A stretch of 64,000 nt of DNA, taken from Phaseolus vulgaris (Eukaryota; Streptophyta; Magnoliopsida; Fabales; Fabaceae). The DNA lies in assembly GCF_000499845.2 (NCBI RefSeq), contig NC_023759.2, forward strand, positions 24,329,500 to 24,393,499. The letters run 5' to 3'. Positions 20,884-31,418 of this stretch are shown piece after piece. The position numbers were made by a program, and so were the translations under genes. Under the pieces are notes generated by a model, which did no database searches, had not been told where the DNA came from, and worked only from the letters and a program-made list of their open reading frames with translations. Position 1 is the first letter of the stretch. Each line of letters starts with the position of its first letter.

Positions 20884-23800
20884 CTGCAGTGTCCTCCACC
20901 CGTCATATGAAGATGAAGCTACCGGACCTCAGTGGCCGGGTGATAGTCATCAGGTCAGACCAGGAGGAGGCGAGGAAATGCTATGAAAACAGCCTGAAGA
21001 CGAAGAGAGGCGTGTTTATGGTGTATGAACGTCCGCCAAGAGCGGACACGACGATGGTTGAGGCGACGCCCGAAGCGGCCATAGCAGAGAGGGCGAGGCC
21101 TGAGGCAGGTGTGCCAATGGAGGAAGGCCCTGACGACGCGGCGCCCGTAGAAGAGGTGGCGCCTGTCGAAGAGGCGGCGTCCGTCGAAGAAGATAGCAGG
21201 GAGCAGCCTGCAGCTAACGCCATAGAAAGGGAGATTGGCGGCAAAGCTTTCAGGTTAGGAAGCTCGCTAAGCCCAGAAGAACAGGAAGGGGTGGTAGAAG
21301 TGATTTCGCGCCACCTGGATGCCTTCGCATGGTCCGCCTCGGATATGCCAGGCATCGACCCTGATTTCCTGTGTCACCACCTCAGCATGGACGCCACGGT
21401 CCGCCCCGTGCGTCAGAGAAGGAGGAAGTTCAATGAGGAACGACAACAGGTGGTGAGAGACGAAACGCAGAAGTTGCTGAGTGCTGGCCACATTAGGGAG
21501 ATTCAGTACCCTGAGTGGCTCGCCAATGTCGTCTTGGTGAAAAAGGCGAACGGAAAGTGGAGAATGTGCGTTGACTTCACGGACCTGAACAAGGCGTGCC
21601 CAAAGGATTCCTATCCGTTGCCCAGCATCGACGCCTTAGTGGATAGCGCGTCCGACAGCAAGGTGTTAAGCTTCCTGGACGCCTTCTCAGGGTACAACCA
21701 AATCAAGATGCACCCAAGAGACGAGAGCAAAACTGCATTCATGACGGAGACATGCAGTTACTGTTATAAGGTGATGCCCTTCGGGCTGAAAAATGCGGGC
21801 ACTACGTACCAGAGGCTAATGGATAAAGTCCTGGCGCCAATGCTTGGGAGGAATGTGTACGCTTATGTCGACGACATGGTGGTGGCGTCGCAGAGTAGGG
21901 TGCAGCACATGGCAGACCTCAAGGAGTTGTTCAACACAATATCCAAATACCGCCTCAAGTTGAACCCCGAAAAGTGTGTTTTCGGGGTAGAGGCCGGTAA
22001 GTTCTTGGGTTTTTGCTCACCGAGAGGGGAATAGAGGCGAACCCCGACAAATGTGCGGCTATTATCGCCATGCGGAGTCCGACATCGGTAAAGGAGGTGC
22101 AACGGTTGACAGGGCGGATGGCGGCGCTCTCGAGGTTTGTGTCCACCGGAGAAGAAAAGGGGCACCCGTACTTCCAGTGCCTCAAGAGAAACAGTCGCTT
22201 TGCCTGGACTGATGAGTGCGAAGCGGCTTTCATTAAGCTGAAGGAGTACCTGGCGACGCCACCGGTTCTCTGCAAGCCGGTAACGGGCGTGCCCCTCCGG
22301 TTGTATTTTACTGTAACGGAGCGGGCCATCAGTTCTGTGTTGGTCCAAGAGCAGGACCAGAGTCAGAAGCCCATCTATTTTGTAAGCAAGGCCTTACAGG
22401 GGGCTGAGACAAGGTACCAAGCACTGGAGAAGGCGGCGCTGGCGGTAGTGTTTTCTGCTAGGAGGCTCCGTCATTCCTTCCACAGTTTTACGGTGGTAGT
22501 GATGACCAATCTCCCCATACAGAAAGTGCTGCAGAAACCCGATGTGGCAGGAAGGATGGTACGCTGGGCAGTGGAGCTGTCAGAATTCGACATACAGTAC
22601 GAGCCTAGAGGACCCATCAAAGGGCAGGTGTACGCGGATTTTGTAGCGGAACTTTCGCCCGGAGGTGAGCAAGAGGTGGAAGCGAGTTCACAGTGGCTGC
22701 TCTCGGTTGATGGCTCCTCAAACCAACAAGGGAGTGGTGCGGGAATAGTGCTGGAAGGACCCGACGGCATACTGATCGAGCAGGCCTTGCGTTTTGCCTT
22801 CAAGGCAAGGAACAATCAAGCAGAATATGAAGCCCTGATTGCAGGAATGCTCTTGGCCAAGGAGATGGGCGCACAGAACCTCCTAGTGAAGAGCGACTCC
22901 CAGTTGATTACGGGGCAGGTGTCGGGTGAGTTCCAGGCGAAGGACCCACAGATGGCGGCATATCTAAAATACGTCCAGTTGTTGAGAGGGGCGTTCAACG
23001 CTCTTGAGTTAATACATGTCCCGAGGGAGCAGAATGCCAGAGCTGACCTGCTCGCAAAGCTGGCCAGCTCAGGCAAGGGGGGTAGACAGAGGACAGTGAT
23101 CCAGGAGACTCTCAAAGCTCCGCGTCGATTCGTGGAAGACAACAGGATGGATGTCCTCCAGATTTATGCATCAAGGGGAAGGCCGAGGAGTCATTCCTCA
23201 TTGACCCAAGATACGCAGAGGGCGCCCCGCATCAGTATATACGCGGGTGTGTCTGAGGAAGAGCAGATGCAGGTCTGTGTCCTGTCCAAGGGAGACACCT
23301 GGATGACGCCCTATAAACGATACCTGGCGGATGGGGCCCTTCCAGTGGACCCTGAAGAGGGTAAAAAAATCAAAAGAAATGCCGCAAGATATACTTTGGT
23401 GGATGGGGTGCTGTTCAGGCACGGTTTCACTCACCCTATCCTAACATGCGTCAGTGGCGATGAGTGCACCAGGATAATGGCGGAGCTACACGAAGGCATC
23501 TGCGGAAGCCATGTAGGAAGAAGGTCCTTAGCCTCCAAGGTAATACGCGCAGGTTTCTTCTGGCCAACAGTGAAAGAGGATTGCGCACGGCACGCCCAGC
23601 GGTGTAAGCAATGCCAAAAGCACGCCGACTGGCACAAGGCGCCGCCAGAAGAGTTGCGGTCCATATGCAGCCCATGGCCTTTCCACACATGGGGAATTGA
23701 CATCCTGGGCCCTTTCCCACTGGCAATCAGGCTGATGAAATATCTGATCGTCGCCATAGAATACTTCACTAAGTGGATAGAGGCAGAGCCCGTGGCACAA

Positions 23801-24526
23801 ATCACTGCGCATAAGGTACAACATTTTGTATGGAGAAACATCGTGTGTCGCTTTGGCGTACCCAGGCGCCTGATATCTGACAACGGGACCCAGTTCGCCA
23901 GTCAGCAGTTGAGAAATCTGTGTGCTGAAGTGGGAATCAAGCAAGTGTTCGCGTCGGTCGAACACCCCCAGACCAATGGACAAGTAGAGTCAGCAAACAG
24001 AGTTCTGCTGAGGGGGTTAAAAAGAAGGTTAGAGAAGGCCAAAGGGGCATGGGCGGAAGAGGTGCCAAGGATTGTATGGGCATACCACACCACGCCCCAA
24101 TCCTCTACTATGGAGACGCCTTTCAGTTTGGTGTACGGGTCGGACGCGATGATTCTAGTAGAAATACACGAAAGCTCACCGCGTTTTCAAAACTTTGTGG
24201 TGGAGGAATCTAATGAGGAGAGACGGGTAAACCTGGATCTGCTAGAAGAGGCCAGGGAAGAAGCTAGAATAAAAGCTGAAGCGATGAAAAGAAGAGTGGA
24301 GCGGCAATATAGCTCTAAAGTAAAGCCGCGACAGTTTCAGGTGGGCGACCTAGTGATGAGGAAAGCTCACCCATACGAGTTGGAGAATAAGCTGTCTCCC
24401 AAGTGGACCGGGCCCTTCAGAGTTACCGAGGCTAAGGGCAACGGCTCGTACAACCTGGAGACTTTAGATGGAGGCCCTATCCCGCGCAGTTGGAATGCAG
24501 CCAACTTAAAATTTTATTTCAGTTGA
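20884..24526 (+). pseudogene. pol: pol of element D with one frameshift
   Basis: It starts at the linker after the protease (VSSTRHMKMKLPDLSG); gag and protease are absent. RT is complete, with CVDFTDLNKACPKDSYPLPS and YVDDMVV. A one-base loss in a T run near 22015 shifts the frame; the second frame, 22013-24526, is open to the stop. It has RNase H (VDGSSNQQGSGAG), the integrase zinc region (HEGICGSHVGRR, CKQCQ), the core (GIDILGPF, ISDNGTQFAS, PQTNGQVESANR) and the C-terminal module ending RSWNAANLKFYFS. With only one lesion it is among the best-preserved pol regions in the window, but it lacks the 5' half of the element. Confidence 0.88.
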
Positions 24527-24554
24527 CTTATGTAAGCAGCATGTAACAATTTAG

Positions 24555-24612
24555 TTGAAGGGGACGCTCTTTTTCCCTTTCGGGGGTTTTTTAATGAGGT
24601 CACCCTAATAAA
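24555..24612 (+). terminator. Conserved post-pol block with AATAAA (D)
   Basis: GAAGGGGACGCTC, T run, CCC, GGGGG, TTTTTTAATGAGG, CACCC, then AATAAA at 24607-24612. Its presence in this diverged subfamily argues for selection. Confidence 0.5.
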
Positions 24613-24689
24613 TGGAAAAACCAGTTGAGAAAAAGAAATGCCTTGGTTTTCAGCCTTTATCTTTCCTTGTTAGAAGTAATGTGGTGCGC

Positions 24690-24770
24690 CGCCTAGGCCA
24701 TGGTGTCGCCAAGGAAGAAGGTGTTGCCTAGGTCTTCGCGTCGCCCAGAAAGAAGGCGTCGCCCAAGTAA
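24690..24770 (+). repeat. GGCGTCGCC-type short repeats after pol of D
   Basis: Several degenerate copies of GGCGTCGCC(C/A)AAG. The same phrase is repeated in the LTRs of D and E. Subfamily 1 has its stem-loop array in the corresponding place. Confidence 0.5.
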
Positions 24771-24922
24771 AAGCATGCATCGTTGGCAGAACGAGACGAA
24801 AGAAAGTCGCGCGGTATATGAAGCATATGCAAAGTAAACTGGCGTTGTAAAGAATTATGATATTGAAAAGTTGTTACAAGCAATGTTCAGTACAAAATGC
24901 AAAAACACAAACAAGCCACTTC

Positions 24923-25888
24923 TCAGCGCTCATCAGAGTCATCACTGGAGGAAGGCGAAGCCCCTTTCCCAGCCCGCAGCGCTCGAGTAAGTCGTGTCCT
25001 CTTTTCTTGGCTTATTTTCGAACCTGCACAAAGGGAACAGATGTATTAGAGACACCGTGAAGAAAGACAGGCACAGTTAGAAAGTAACGAAGGCCGAAGT
25101 TGCCTAAGGCAGTGGTTCTCACATATGTACTTCTCAAGAGTCCTAGCGTTGAACTCCAAGCTGATCACCGTAGCAGAGTCAAAGCCTCCCACCTCAGCAA
25201 GAATCCGGCAAGCTATTTGATCACTTGGAGCTAGATTCTTGAGGGGTTTGGCTTTGAGGGCCTTTTTCTCTCTCACCCAGTACAGTGGAAACCCATCCAG
25301 AGCGTCGGGAACAAGGTCAGTACGACAGATCTTGAAGAACCGGCCTTTCCACCCGGTGAACGAGCTCTAGAAGGGTGTGAAGAGAACCCTCCCGGGCACA
25401 TTACTGAGAGTTACCCAGAGGTTGTGTCTCTGTCTCTTCACCTCAAAGAAGTGAAGAAAGAGGTCAACCGAGGGTGCACAACCCAGAAACCCGAAGAGAA
25501 CGTCGAAGGCCTTGACAAAGGCCCAGCTGTTGGGATATAACTGGGCCGGAGCAACGTTGATCTCCGTCAGCAGTTCCTTCTCAAACCAGGAGAAGGGTAA
25601 GCGCACCCCGATGGTCTTGAACACCACCTGGTAAAAGTAAAAGAAAGGGACCCCGTCGTTGGCCCGTTCGTCTCCACACACTGGCTCCCCCAGAGTGCAA
25701 GGGAGCACAGCGATGTCGTCATCGTGCCTCCTTGCGAAGGCCCGGTGGTCATAAGAACACAACTCCCCTTTGTTTTCCCGTACGGCCCTGGTGGAGAGCA
25801 AGCATGAACACTCATCAAGAAGTTCACTCGAGGCCCAAGGGTACAAGTCTTTGGGACGGACCCTGGAGGAAGCATCGTGCGAAGACAT
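24923..25888 (-). pseudogene. Short-form opposite-strand gene of element D
   Basis: Minus strand. Exon 25888-25123 encodes the Transposase_28-like domain (LLTEINVAPAQLYPNSWAFV, FLHFFEVKRQ, FPLYWVREKK). A 99-base GT-AG intron (25122-25024) at the same place and phase as in B leads to a last exon of only 101 bases (25023-24923) ending SSSDDSDER and a stop. The predicted protein is about 288 residues and lacks the proline-rich and coiled-coil half. One in-frame TAG (25369-25367) is a CAG-to-TAG type change. The short last exon is an inference from splice sites and frame. Confidence 0.65.
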
Positions 25889-26375
25889 TCTTTAACAAGA
25901 GCAGGATGGCCAGAAATGCAAGAGTTGAGGGAGGGGAGCGAAGGTTAGAACAACCCTTCGACAGAGAAGAAAGGGTGCAAGAAGGAAGGCTGCAAGGAGA
26001 AAGAACGCAAGTAGGTTATGAAGAGTGAGAAAATGGTGAAGATAGTTCCAGAGTTTGAAGAGTTAAATAAAGCGGTTAGAGCGCCAAACGACGCGAACGG
26101 ATGCACCGTGCGATTGATACACGTGGCAGAAGATGAAAGGATGACGCTGGCACCACTGGTTTAAATCAGAAAACGTCGTATCAGCAGAATATCCAGTGGT
26201 ACGATGCGCCGTCGAAAGTGAGCCAGGGGTACAGCAGGAGTCAGAAAATGGAATGACTAGATACCCCATCAACCATGCAAGCAGCGCCACGTGGATCAAG
26301 TCGAATGACAGAAGGTCCCATCAGCTATACAAGGAGCGCCACGTGGATGGCACAGGCAAAGCCTTGGGCTCTTCG
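25889..26375 (-). promoter_or_regulatory. Region upstream of the antisense gene of D with three G-boxes
   Basis: CACGTGG occurs at 26120-26126, 26288-26294 and 26340-26346. The last two lie in a ~51-bp imperfect direct repeat (about 26249-26295 and 26301-26347). No clear leader intron was found. The segment ends where the polypurine tract should be. Confidence 0.45.
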
Positions 26376-26930
26376 CTGTTATCAGGCGTTGACCAAGGCA
26401 AGAATTAAGGTCAATGTCGAAGTAAAGGTAACGCCCGAGGCGTTGCCAAGAAGGACGTAAAGGGCGACGACAGCGCGAGATGTCGCGGGCGTCGCCAACC
26501 CAAATACCGACTGGCGTCACCTCCCCGATACCCACAAGTAGGAAAGACTGAGGAGGGAGAAGAAATCAAAGAAAGGCAAAGTTAGTCACAGGTGTTACCT
26601 CCCCGATACCCACAGGTAGGAAAGACTGTGGAGGGAGATGAGATCGCCAAACGCCAGCGAATCGCTGGCAGGGTGTTCCCCGATACCTATGGGAAGGAAA
26701 GACCATGGAGGGAACAGACCCCCACAGCACTCAGCGTTTTAGACACCCGGGGACGATACGATGCTGCTTTAGCAGACCTCTCCTTAGGCGTGGGCGCCGA
26801 GCCTTTCGGTATCAGAGACGTCCCGTGGATGATACGGCGCCATTTAGTGAGCCTCTCCATGGGCGTGAGGGTTGGCGGGCGACCTTACCCCATCATACCA
26901 AACCGCCCAACGAAGTGAAAGAAATGGGCA
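26376..26930 (+). repeat. Partial 3' LTR of element D
   Basis: By comparison with E (30210 onward), the polypurine tract and first ~20 bases of the LTR are missing: the pre-PPT sequence runs straight into GCGTTGACCAAGG. The LTR body has GGCGTCGCC phrases and a triple repeat. The TATA and U5 region is not found, so the LTR is truncated; the right limit is uncertain. Confidence 0.55.
26522..26715 (+). repeat. Three ~78-bp-spaced CCCCGATACC repeats in the LTR of D
   Basis: CCCCGATACC...TAGGAAAGAC...GGAGGGA occurs at about 26523, 26601 and 26678, and once in E at 30428. Between the second and third lies an inverted repeat GCCAGCGA-A-TCGCTGGC (26653-26669). Confidence 0.65.
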
Positions 26931-27161
26931 GAACCCAGATAAAGTAAGTGAAGCGCGTGAAGGGAAAAGATGAGAATGAGATCGCATAGGCAGGATCGTA
27001 TGTGACAAAGAAATAAAGGCAACCATACGAACGTCCCAAATCAATAACAAGAGTGTGGATAGTTTAAAGAATTACAAGTTTTGACAGATAAAATCAAAAA
27101 ACGAAGGTAAAGAATGAAGAGTTAAGCTTGAAGAGGAAGGTGGTGGATGAGGGGCAGCGGT
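26931..27161. other. Junction region between D and E
   Basis: Non-coding. The right part probably belongs to the 3' flank of the antisense gene of E. The exact D/E boundary cannot be placed. Confidence 0.35.
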
Positions 27162-29470
27162 TCAGTCGTTCAAGTCCATGGGCACGACCTTCCCGTCGAC
27201 TACGTGGTGTGTGGGGTCGCAGTTCAAAAGGTTGACGCCAGGATTCTCGCAGGACGCCTGGGTCAGGGCCTCTTGGAACCCCTCCTCGAAGGTACCCGCC
27301 ATCTCCTGGATAAGGGACTTTTTCTCCTTCTCCAGTTCCTCAATGGCGGCGTCTCCAAAGGCCACCTGCTTCTCCAGAGCCTCTTTCTCCACGCGAAGCC
27401 GGCTAACCTCGACCTGCAGTTTGTCGTAGTCAACTCGGAGAAGGTCCATAGCTTTGGCCTGGGTGGCCATTTCCTCCTCCATCCGCTCCACCTTGGCAGC
27501 CTGTTCACAGCAACGGTCCTTCAGGTCCTTGTAAGTTTCTGCATCCGCTTTGACCACTTCCTGAAGACCCGCTACCTGCACTTGAAGAGCAACTTCCCGA
27601 GTGTAGAAGCCTGCCTGGAGCTCCAATGCCTCCGCCAGTCGCCTCTCTGTTTCCGCTTTGGACTCTTGTATTTGTCTCAGGGAAGTTTGATAGGCTTCGT
27701 TCTGGCGTCCCAGGGTCCTCATTTCCTCTTCCAGAGTAGATGCTTTTGTTTCCAAGGCTTGGAGGGTATGAGCTTGCAGGACCGCGTTTCTGGCCTGGGA
27801 GCGCCATTCAAGAGCCACCGCCAAGAACGCCCCCAAGTAGAAAGGCATGCCTTCCCTCCTGTCGGTACCTTCTGGCATAGTCCCGCCACTGAAACCCCTC
27901 ATCAGATGCATGATTGGAGGAGGGATGGTGATGAAGTCGGGGGCAGCAGCGTCGGGAGCCGGGGAAGCAGTGGTTTCTAGCGGCGGCGGAGGCGGCGCAG
28001 ATTTAGCACCTTCGCCCCTTTCCTCTTGGAGAATCATAGGAGGGAGTGAGGTTGCGCTTGGTGGGTTGTCCCTAAAGGGGTTCCCTCCCTGCGGCGACGT
28101 CTCTACCAGAAGAGGAACCCGCGCGGATTTTCTCCTTCTGAAGGGTGCCACCCCTTCCGAATCCTCATCATCTGACAGAATCTCCAAAACCCTTTTCCCT
28201 TTGTCAAGGGGGGTTGGAGCCGGTGATGAGGCCGCAGCTAGGGGAACGGCGGCGATAGGCGGAGGAGAATGGGGAGTTGGAAGCACGGCGGAGCCAGGTG
28301 GAGACGTCGGAGATGGGCTAGAAGCAGCTTCAGCAGTGACTGGAGGCGGCGGTGACGGAGCCGGTGGGAGAACCGGATTGGCAACAGGGCTGGAGGAGAC
28401 GCCTGCCTTGGCGGCACGAGCCTCCTTCAGTGCTTTCGCCAACATTATTCTTTTGGAAACGCCCATCACCGATCCTATATCAAGATAGGTCAAACAACAA
28501 GGATTAGCGCTAGAACAGTTATGCGAATTCACAATACATGAAGAGGCGTGAAAATGCAAGTAACATTGTACAGCGAAAAATGGTAGCATAAGTTTAATTC
28601 AGATGAATCAGCAGGAAGATCCTATGGCCAAATACATGCAGATAACCACAACAACTAATGCATCATAAATCACCAAGAGCAGATACCGAAGTAGGTAGAA
28701 AGCCCATGGGCATTGAATTCGTTCGCGATGAGTTTGGCGGTATCGAAGACTATTCCCAGTCCCGCCTAGGCTTTGCATACATCCCGGTCAGGCGGGGCGA
28801 GCTCGTCCAGAGCCAAGGGCTTCATGGTTATGGGTTTGTCTGTCCAGTACAGGGGAAAGCCCTCTAAGATGGAAGGATCGCGCTTGGTCGCGCGTACCTT
28901 GAAGAATTTCCCCTTCCATCCTTTGAACGAATTCTGGAAGAGCGTAAGGATGATGCGCTCGGCGATGCCAGAAAAGCTCATCCAGAGACTCTTCCCTTGC
29001 TTCTTTACCTCGAAGAAGTGAAGAAAAACGTCCACGGAGGAAGGAACGCCTAGATAGCCGCAGAGAATTTGGAACCCCCTCACGAAAGCCCAACTGTTGG
29101 GATGGAGTTGGGCGGGAGCAGTGTTTATCTCTGTCAGTAGCTCTTTTTCGAAGGGAGTGAGGGGTAGACGCAGGCCCACCCTCTTGAGCACCATCTGATA
29201 GAGGAAGAAGAAAGGGCATCCCCCAGTATCCCGTGAGTCCGCACAAACGGGCATCCCAGGTCGCACCCGGCTTACCAGGACTTGGGAGTCGTGATTTTTG
29301 TGGAACGCATTGAAGTTATAGAGGGCAGGGTCCCCCCTATGAGCCTCCACGTCCTCAACAGAGTTCAGGAGGGAACATTCGTCCAGAAGTTCGTCGGGGG
29401 CCCAGTCATATTCGCCCTTATAGTGAGACTTGGGGAGCGGGGGAGGCGCGGTGGTCTTGGTTTTCGCCAT
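27162..29470 (-). pseudogene. Opposite-strand gene of element E, one nonsense mutation
   Basis: Minus strand. The start MAKTKTT (29470) is preferred over an ATG nine bases upstream because the other copies start M(A/T)(R/Q/K). Exon 29470-28687 carries the Transposase_28-like domain (LLTEINTAPAQLHPNSWAFV, FLHFFEVKKQG); an in-frame TAG at 28768-28766 breaks it, after which the frame is open to the donor TTCG|GTATCT. The intron (28686-28475, 212 bases, phase 1) joins exon 28474-27162. That exon has a proline-rich segment, an acidic SDDEDSEG next to RRRKSAR, a long coiled coil and an end with VVDGKVVPMDLND. A leader intron (29709-29482) shows the AAAG|GTA donor. Predicted length is about 698 residues if the stop is ignored. 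Confidence 0.72.
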
Positions 29471-29481
29471 CAACGCCAATG

Positions 29482-30193
29482 CTGAAGATCAAAAGAGAAA
29501 GAAAGGGTTCAGAGAAAAGGGGTTTGGGGAGAAGAAAAGGGGAAAATGGAAGAACCCTAGGAGCGCCCCACCCACAAGAGAACGAAGGGAAGCGAGAGGA
29601 ACAACGAAGCATACCAACAATATCCAGAGAAATACGAGAATAACGACAGTCCCAGGCAGTTTCCGATAATGCGGAGAAAGTGAAGAGTTGGGAGTGCTCG
29701 AAACCATACCTTTGCTGTTGAAATGGAGGCGGTAGGAGAGCGCAGGAAGGGGAGAATCGCAATTGCAGAGAAAAAAGGTTTTGGAGGCGATGAACAGTGC
29801 GAAGTAGCAGAGTGAATGAATGTAACAGTAGGGTGAGCGCGGGGTTTGGAGTAACTTAAACGTTACATTTCGCGACTCAAGAGGCGCTAACTAAGGGCCG
29901 TAGGATCGGGCCACGCGTCAGAGGGTCGATTGCCCAGGGGAAACGCAAAGGTCTCTAAAGGAGGACCACGCGATGGGCCACATGGCGCGCGATCAAGGGT
30001 AGCCCAAAAGGTGTTATCATCCCCATTTCAGGGAATGTCCAATCGGTCATCAAGAATACCCTGTGGTTCAGAAAGTGTCGCGTCAGTAATTCGAAAAATT
30101 GCTGAGTCAGCAGAGAATGACACGTCATCAGGAAGGCACGCGGATGGTGGGGGCAAGGCTTTAGTCTTTGCGCTGAAGACAAGTCTTCGGCTT
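29482..30193. other. Leader-intron and upstream region of the antisense gene of E
   Basis: Minus-strand GT-AG interval 29709-29482, then upstream sequence without the telo-like box of subfamily 1. A CACGTCA-type box is near 30119. No other gene. Confidence 0.45.
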
Positions 30194-30206
30194 AAGACTG
30201 GGGGGC
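30194..30206 (+). other. Polypurine tract of element E
   Basis: AAGACTGGGGGGC, three bases before TGTACCGTCCC; identical to the tract of B although the elements are diverged. Confidence 0.75.
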
Positions 30207-30209
30207 TTG

Positions 30210-31410
30210 TGTACCGTCCCGTATTAGGGCGTTGACTAAGTCAAAGTCAACGACTGGAAAGTCAAAGTCAACTCGAGGCGTCGCCCAGGTGTAGAGACGC
30301 CAAGAGGAAGCGTCGCCAAGATAGGACAAGGCGTCGCCAAGGCAAGGCGTCGCCTGGGTGGAGGCATCGCCCAACCAGGGCGTAGCCAGATCAAACAGTG
30401 TAAAAGTAAGGCAATCACAGTATGGTTCCCCGATACCCATGGGTAGGAAAGACCATGGAGGGAGCGACGCCGTGGGAAAGCCTCAGGACCCGATATCTTG
30501 GGAAAGTGATAAAGAGAAGGAAAAGGTGGCTTCAAGGCCATAGTGATAGTACCAGTGAAGGGCAGCCTGACTCGTGAAGTACCCCTGCCGCCCCAGAGAC
30601 GCCTTCGGGACAGATACGACCCAAGAGGGAGGTCACGCCCAGGGTAACCGGGTGCAGGGTGCGAGAGGAAGGCAGATACGCTCTCAGAGTAAGTGGCTAG
30701 ATACTTGGGGGCATGAGTTGGCACCCAAAAAGCCACCCCTAGCGCAGTAGCACCCCCAAGCAGGAGGACTCACACGTAGAAACGTCCCCAGATGGGTAGA
30801 AACGCCCCCAGATGGGGTCATGGCGTCGTGAGGCCCTCCACGTGTACGACAGCCATGCCAGAATAGAAACACCCTCTAGTCAGGTGCCAGGTAATTAAAG
30901 ATATTCAATACAGTTTCCCTTTCGAGCACTCGGGTACTATTAGGGCTCCCGAGCGTTTCAACGTCTTAAAATGCGCTACGTTTCGTAATTAAGCGCTTTA
31001 ATGAGTGCGTTACGTTTGAGATTAAAAGCGCTTTAAGGCGCTTGAAATGCTGGGGCAGTTTAAATAGCGCTGAGAATGTCGGAAAAAGGGTTGGAACCTT
31101 TGGCAAATTGGCGAGAAACTCTCTGGTTGCTTGCCCGTGCTTGAAGATTACGTACAAGTGACTGGAGAACATTTTTGCCTGAAGGAGACAACACACACAC
31201 ATATACACAGTTCTTTTACCACCTTCAGAGTGCCACACGCGGTGCTCAGATACGTGGGTGGACAGTTTTTTGGTGTTTCTTGCTGGCTGACTTGAGCGTC
31301 GGAGTGCACACGGCCGCTAGGGCGCCTCTTTGTCCCCTTTTTTGCAGGAAGGAGACCCCAGCTGACGGTTGAGGTCGTGCACGAAGACGTCCCGGTCAAC
31401 CGGACGGAAC
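30210..31410 (+). repeat. 3' LTR of element E (about 1.2 kb)
   Basis: Starts TGTACCGTCCCG. It has a cluster of TTGACT/AGTCAA cores (30232-30271), GGCGTCGCC repeats (about 30276-30385), a CCCCGATACC unit (30428), a 21-bp tandem (GTAGAAACGTCCCCAGATGG-like, about 30776-30817) and GCGCTTTAA phrases near 30990-31040. A TTTAAATAG box at about 31059 may serve as TATA. The U5 motif CTGACTTGAGCGTCGGAG is at 31287-31304. The exact end is lost. Confidence 0.7.
30232..30271 (+). promoter_or_regulatory. Five W-box cores at the LTR start of E
   Basis: TTGACT at 30232-30237, and AGTCAA (its complement) at 30239-30244, 30245-30250, 30260-30265 and 30266-30271. These are WRKY binding cores (established); stress response of this LTR is inferred. 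Confidence 0.55.
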
Positions 31411-31418
31411 TGTTTCAA

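Larger units (their letters stand above)
20884..26930 (+). mobile_element. Element D: diverged Tat-type element (subfamily 2), 5'-truncated
   Basis: It starts inside pol near the protease-RT linker and runs through RT, RNase H and integrase, the conserved post-pol block, a GGCGTCGCC-rich spacer, a minus-strand antisense gene and a damaged 3' LTR. The pol protein is similar to that of B throughout but clearly diverged. The polypurine tract and LTR start are deleted near 26375 and the right end is uncertain. There is no stem-loop array here. Confidence 0.8.
27060..31410 (+). mobile_element. Element E: 3' part of a subfamily 2 retrotransposon
   Basis: Contains only the antisense gene (minus strand), the PPT and a nearly complete 3' LTR; gag-pol is absent. 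Left limit approximate. The right end stops around the expected LTR end (CCGGTCAACCGGACGG) and is followed after a few bases by the gag region of element F. Confidence 0.7.
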
